Part shown: in pieces, positions 20,129-20,662 of the stretch
How positions within the stretch are numbered: the stretch's first letter is position 1
Layout: the number at the start of each line of letters is the position of its first letter
Origin: a virus
Strand: one strand, 5' to 3'
DNA: 20,662 bases
Virus record (IMG/VR): IMGVR_UViG_3300044675_008055
Span: 1 to 20,662 of that record
Position numbers and translations under genes: made by a program
The notes under the pieces: model-generated
Told to the model about the DNA's origin: nothing
Databases searched by the model: none
Seen by the model: the letters and a program-made list of their open reading frames with translations, nothing else

Positions 20129-20201
20129 CTCCTCGGGCTGGGATCGAACCAGCGACATTTCGCTTAACAGGCGAATGCTACTACCACTGAGCTACCGAAG
20201 A
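20129..20201 (-). tRNA. tRNA-Asn, anticodon GUU
   Basis: Read on the minus strand, acceptor TCTTCGG/CCGAGGA has one T-G pair and discriminator G, which suits asparagine. The anticodon stem TTCGC/GCGAA is perfect around loop CTGTTAA with anticodon GTT. The T arm GCTGG-TTCGATC-CCAGC is perfect. The D stem has three pairs. CCA is not encoded. It lies 7 nt after the reductase stop and before a terminator, so it is probably cut from the reductase mRNA. Confidence 0.94.
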
Positions 20202-20208
20202 ACTTGAT

Positions 20209-20662
20209 TTACACTATCTGACATCCACCTGCAGTACAGGCAAACTCCTTACCAACTTCTGTATTATCTTCTGACTCATACTTCATGAGATCATTGAAGT
20301 TAACCTTGACCTTTGGATGTGCTGCATATGTTGCAGAATCAATTTGCTCGAACGGTGCCTGAGCATATGTATGATTATCACCACCCGGTAAGAATGCAAT
20401 ACCTGTTGCAACATCAAAGTTCTCCCACAACCAATTACCTACTTCAAGGAATTCACTATCCTTATAGTTGACAGTAACGGAAGGCTTGTGATGACAGTAA
20501 TGCTCTTGATATGTTTTCCACAGATCAAGATGGTCAAGTGCACGAAGATCTTCTGTAGTAACAGTACCACGAGGAGCCTTCATTGCAAAAGTAAATACGG
20601 CAGTAGAAGTTGGGTTTATCACATCATCCTCGCAGGGGACTCCTTGATCCTTCATCAAGTTA
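20209..20662 (-). CDS. nrdJ: Class II (B12-dependent) ribonucleoside-triphosphate reductase, C-terminal part
   Basis: The frame is open to the right edge, giving the last 150 or so residues of a protein normally near 700-800. DQGVPCEDDVINPTST, FTFAMKAPRGTVTTEDL, a helix LDLWKTYQEHYCHHKPSVTV, FLEVGNWLWENFD, IAFLPGGDNHTYAQAPFEQI and the end YESEDNTEVGKEFACTAGGC match adenosylcobalamin-dependent reductases of the monomeric RTPR type, as in cyanobacteria and their phages. The C-terminal CxxxxC pair (CTAGGC) is the dithiol that re-reduces the active site. The enzyme makes deoxynucleotides for phage DNA synthesis, and cobalamin dependence points to a host with access to B12. Base composition is higher in GC than in the putative virion genes. 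It is followed by tRNA-Asn and a terminator. Confidence 0.93.
   Translation of the reverse strand, partial: NLMKDQGVPCEDDVINPTSTAVFTFAMKAPRGTVTTEDLRALDHLDLWKTYQEHYCHHKPSVTVNYKDSEFLEVGNWLWENFDVATGIAFLPGGDNHTYAQAPFEQIDSATYAAHPKVKVNFNDLMKYESEDNTEVGKEFACTAGGCQIV

Noticed and set aside
1-20662. CRISPR array, insertion sequence, integrase or attachment site
   Set aside because: No regularly spaced direct repeats, transposase motifs, terminal inverted repeats or tRNA-end duplications were seen.

Overview
The window looks like part of an AT-rich, T4-like tailed phage (myovirus) genome, probably from an aquatic bacterium. The evidence is tightly packed genes in blocks on both strands, T4-type late promoter octamers (TATAAATA and close variants) directly before many genes, many N-termini resembling T4 capsid-targeting/prohead-protease sites, two tRNA genes, a RuvC-like resolvase, a RecB/MGME1-like nuclease, HNH nucleases and the C-terminus of a B12-dependent class II ribonucleotide reductase. 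No terminase, portal, major capsid or tail gene lies in the window, so the T4-like assignment is an inference. The host cannot be named from this sequence.

Layout. 1-3337 (minus): a left-edge partial gene with a T4 internal-protein-like N-terminus, a linker-rich protein with a calcium-loop-like motif, a nucleotidyltransferase-fold protein, and two Pro/Gly-rich proteins. 3374-4430 (plus): four small genes, two of them tandem paralogues. 4427-5083 (minus): an acidic/Ala-rich protein with three likely protease sites. 5096-6890 (plus): two strong sigma70-type promoters, a 44-codon gene, tRNA-Tyr and a run of small genes, including an S20-like basic peptide and an RMF/CrpP-like protein; this looks like an early or host-takeover block. 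6914-17885 (minus): a long block of large low-complexity or unrecognised proteins, mostly with LNE/LTE-type sites and so probably virion or head-internal proteins, interrupted by a NUMOD-like DNA-binding protein and a PD-(D/E)XK nuclease. 17926-18719 (plus): an HNH endonuclease and a zinc ribbon. 18716-20662 (minus): a RuvC-like resolvase, an exported chymotrypsin-fold serine protease, a terminator, tRNA-Asn and the reductase C-terminus.

Two themes tie the window together. First, most of the unrecognised minus-strand proteins carry (L/I)-x-E sites near their N-termini, often as LNE-A or LTE-A after a short MKTF/MNFK-type leader. T4 uses this signature to target internal proteins to the prohead and to cut them with the gp21 protease. 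This suggests a large set of packaged and possibly injected proteins, including a nucleotidyltransferase and an HNH-tailed 790-residue protein. Second, late-promoter octamers sit only 5-12 nt before ATG codons and often contain the stop codon of the preceding gene, and the two sigma70 promoters put the expected transcription start on the ATG itself. Genes inside polycistrons instead have ordinary Shine-Dalgarno sequences. The sequence therefore predicts widespread leaderless or near-leaderless mRNAs.
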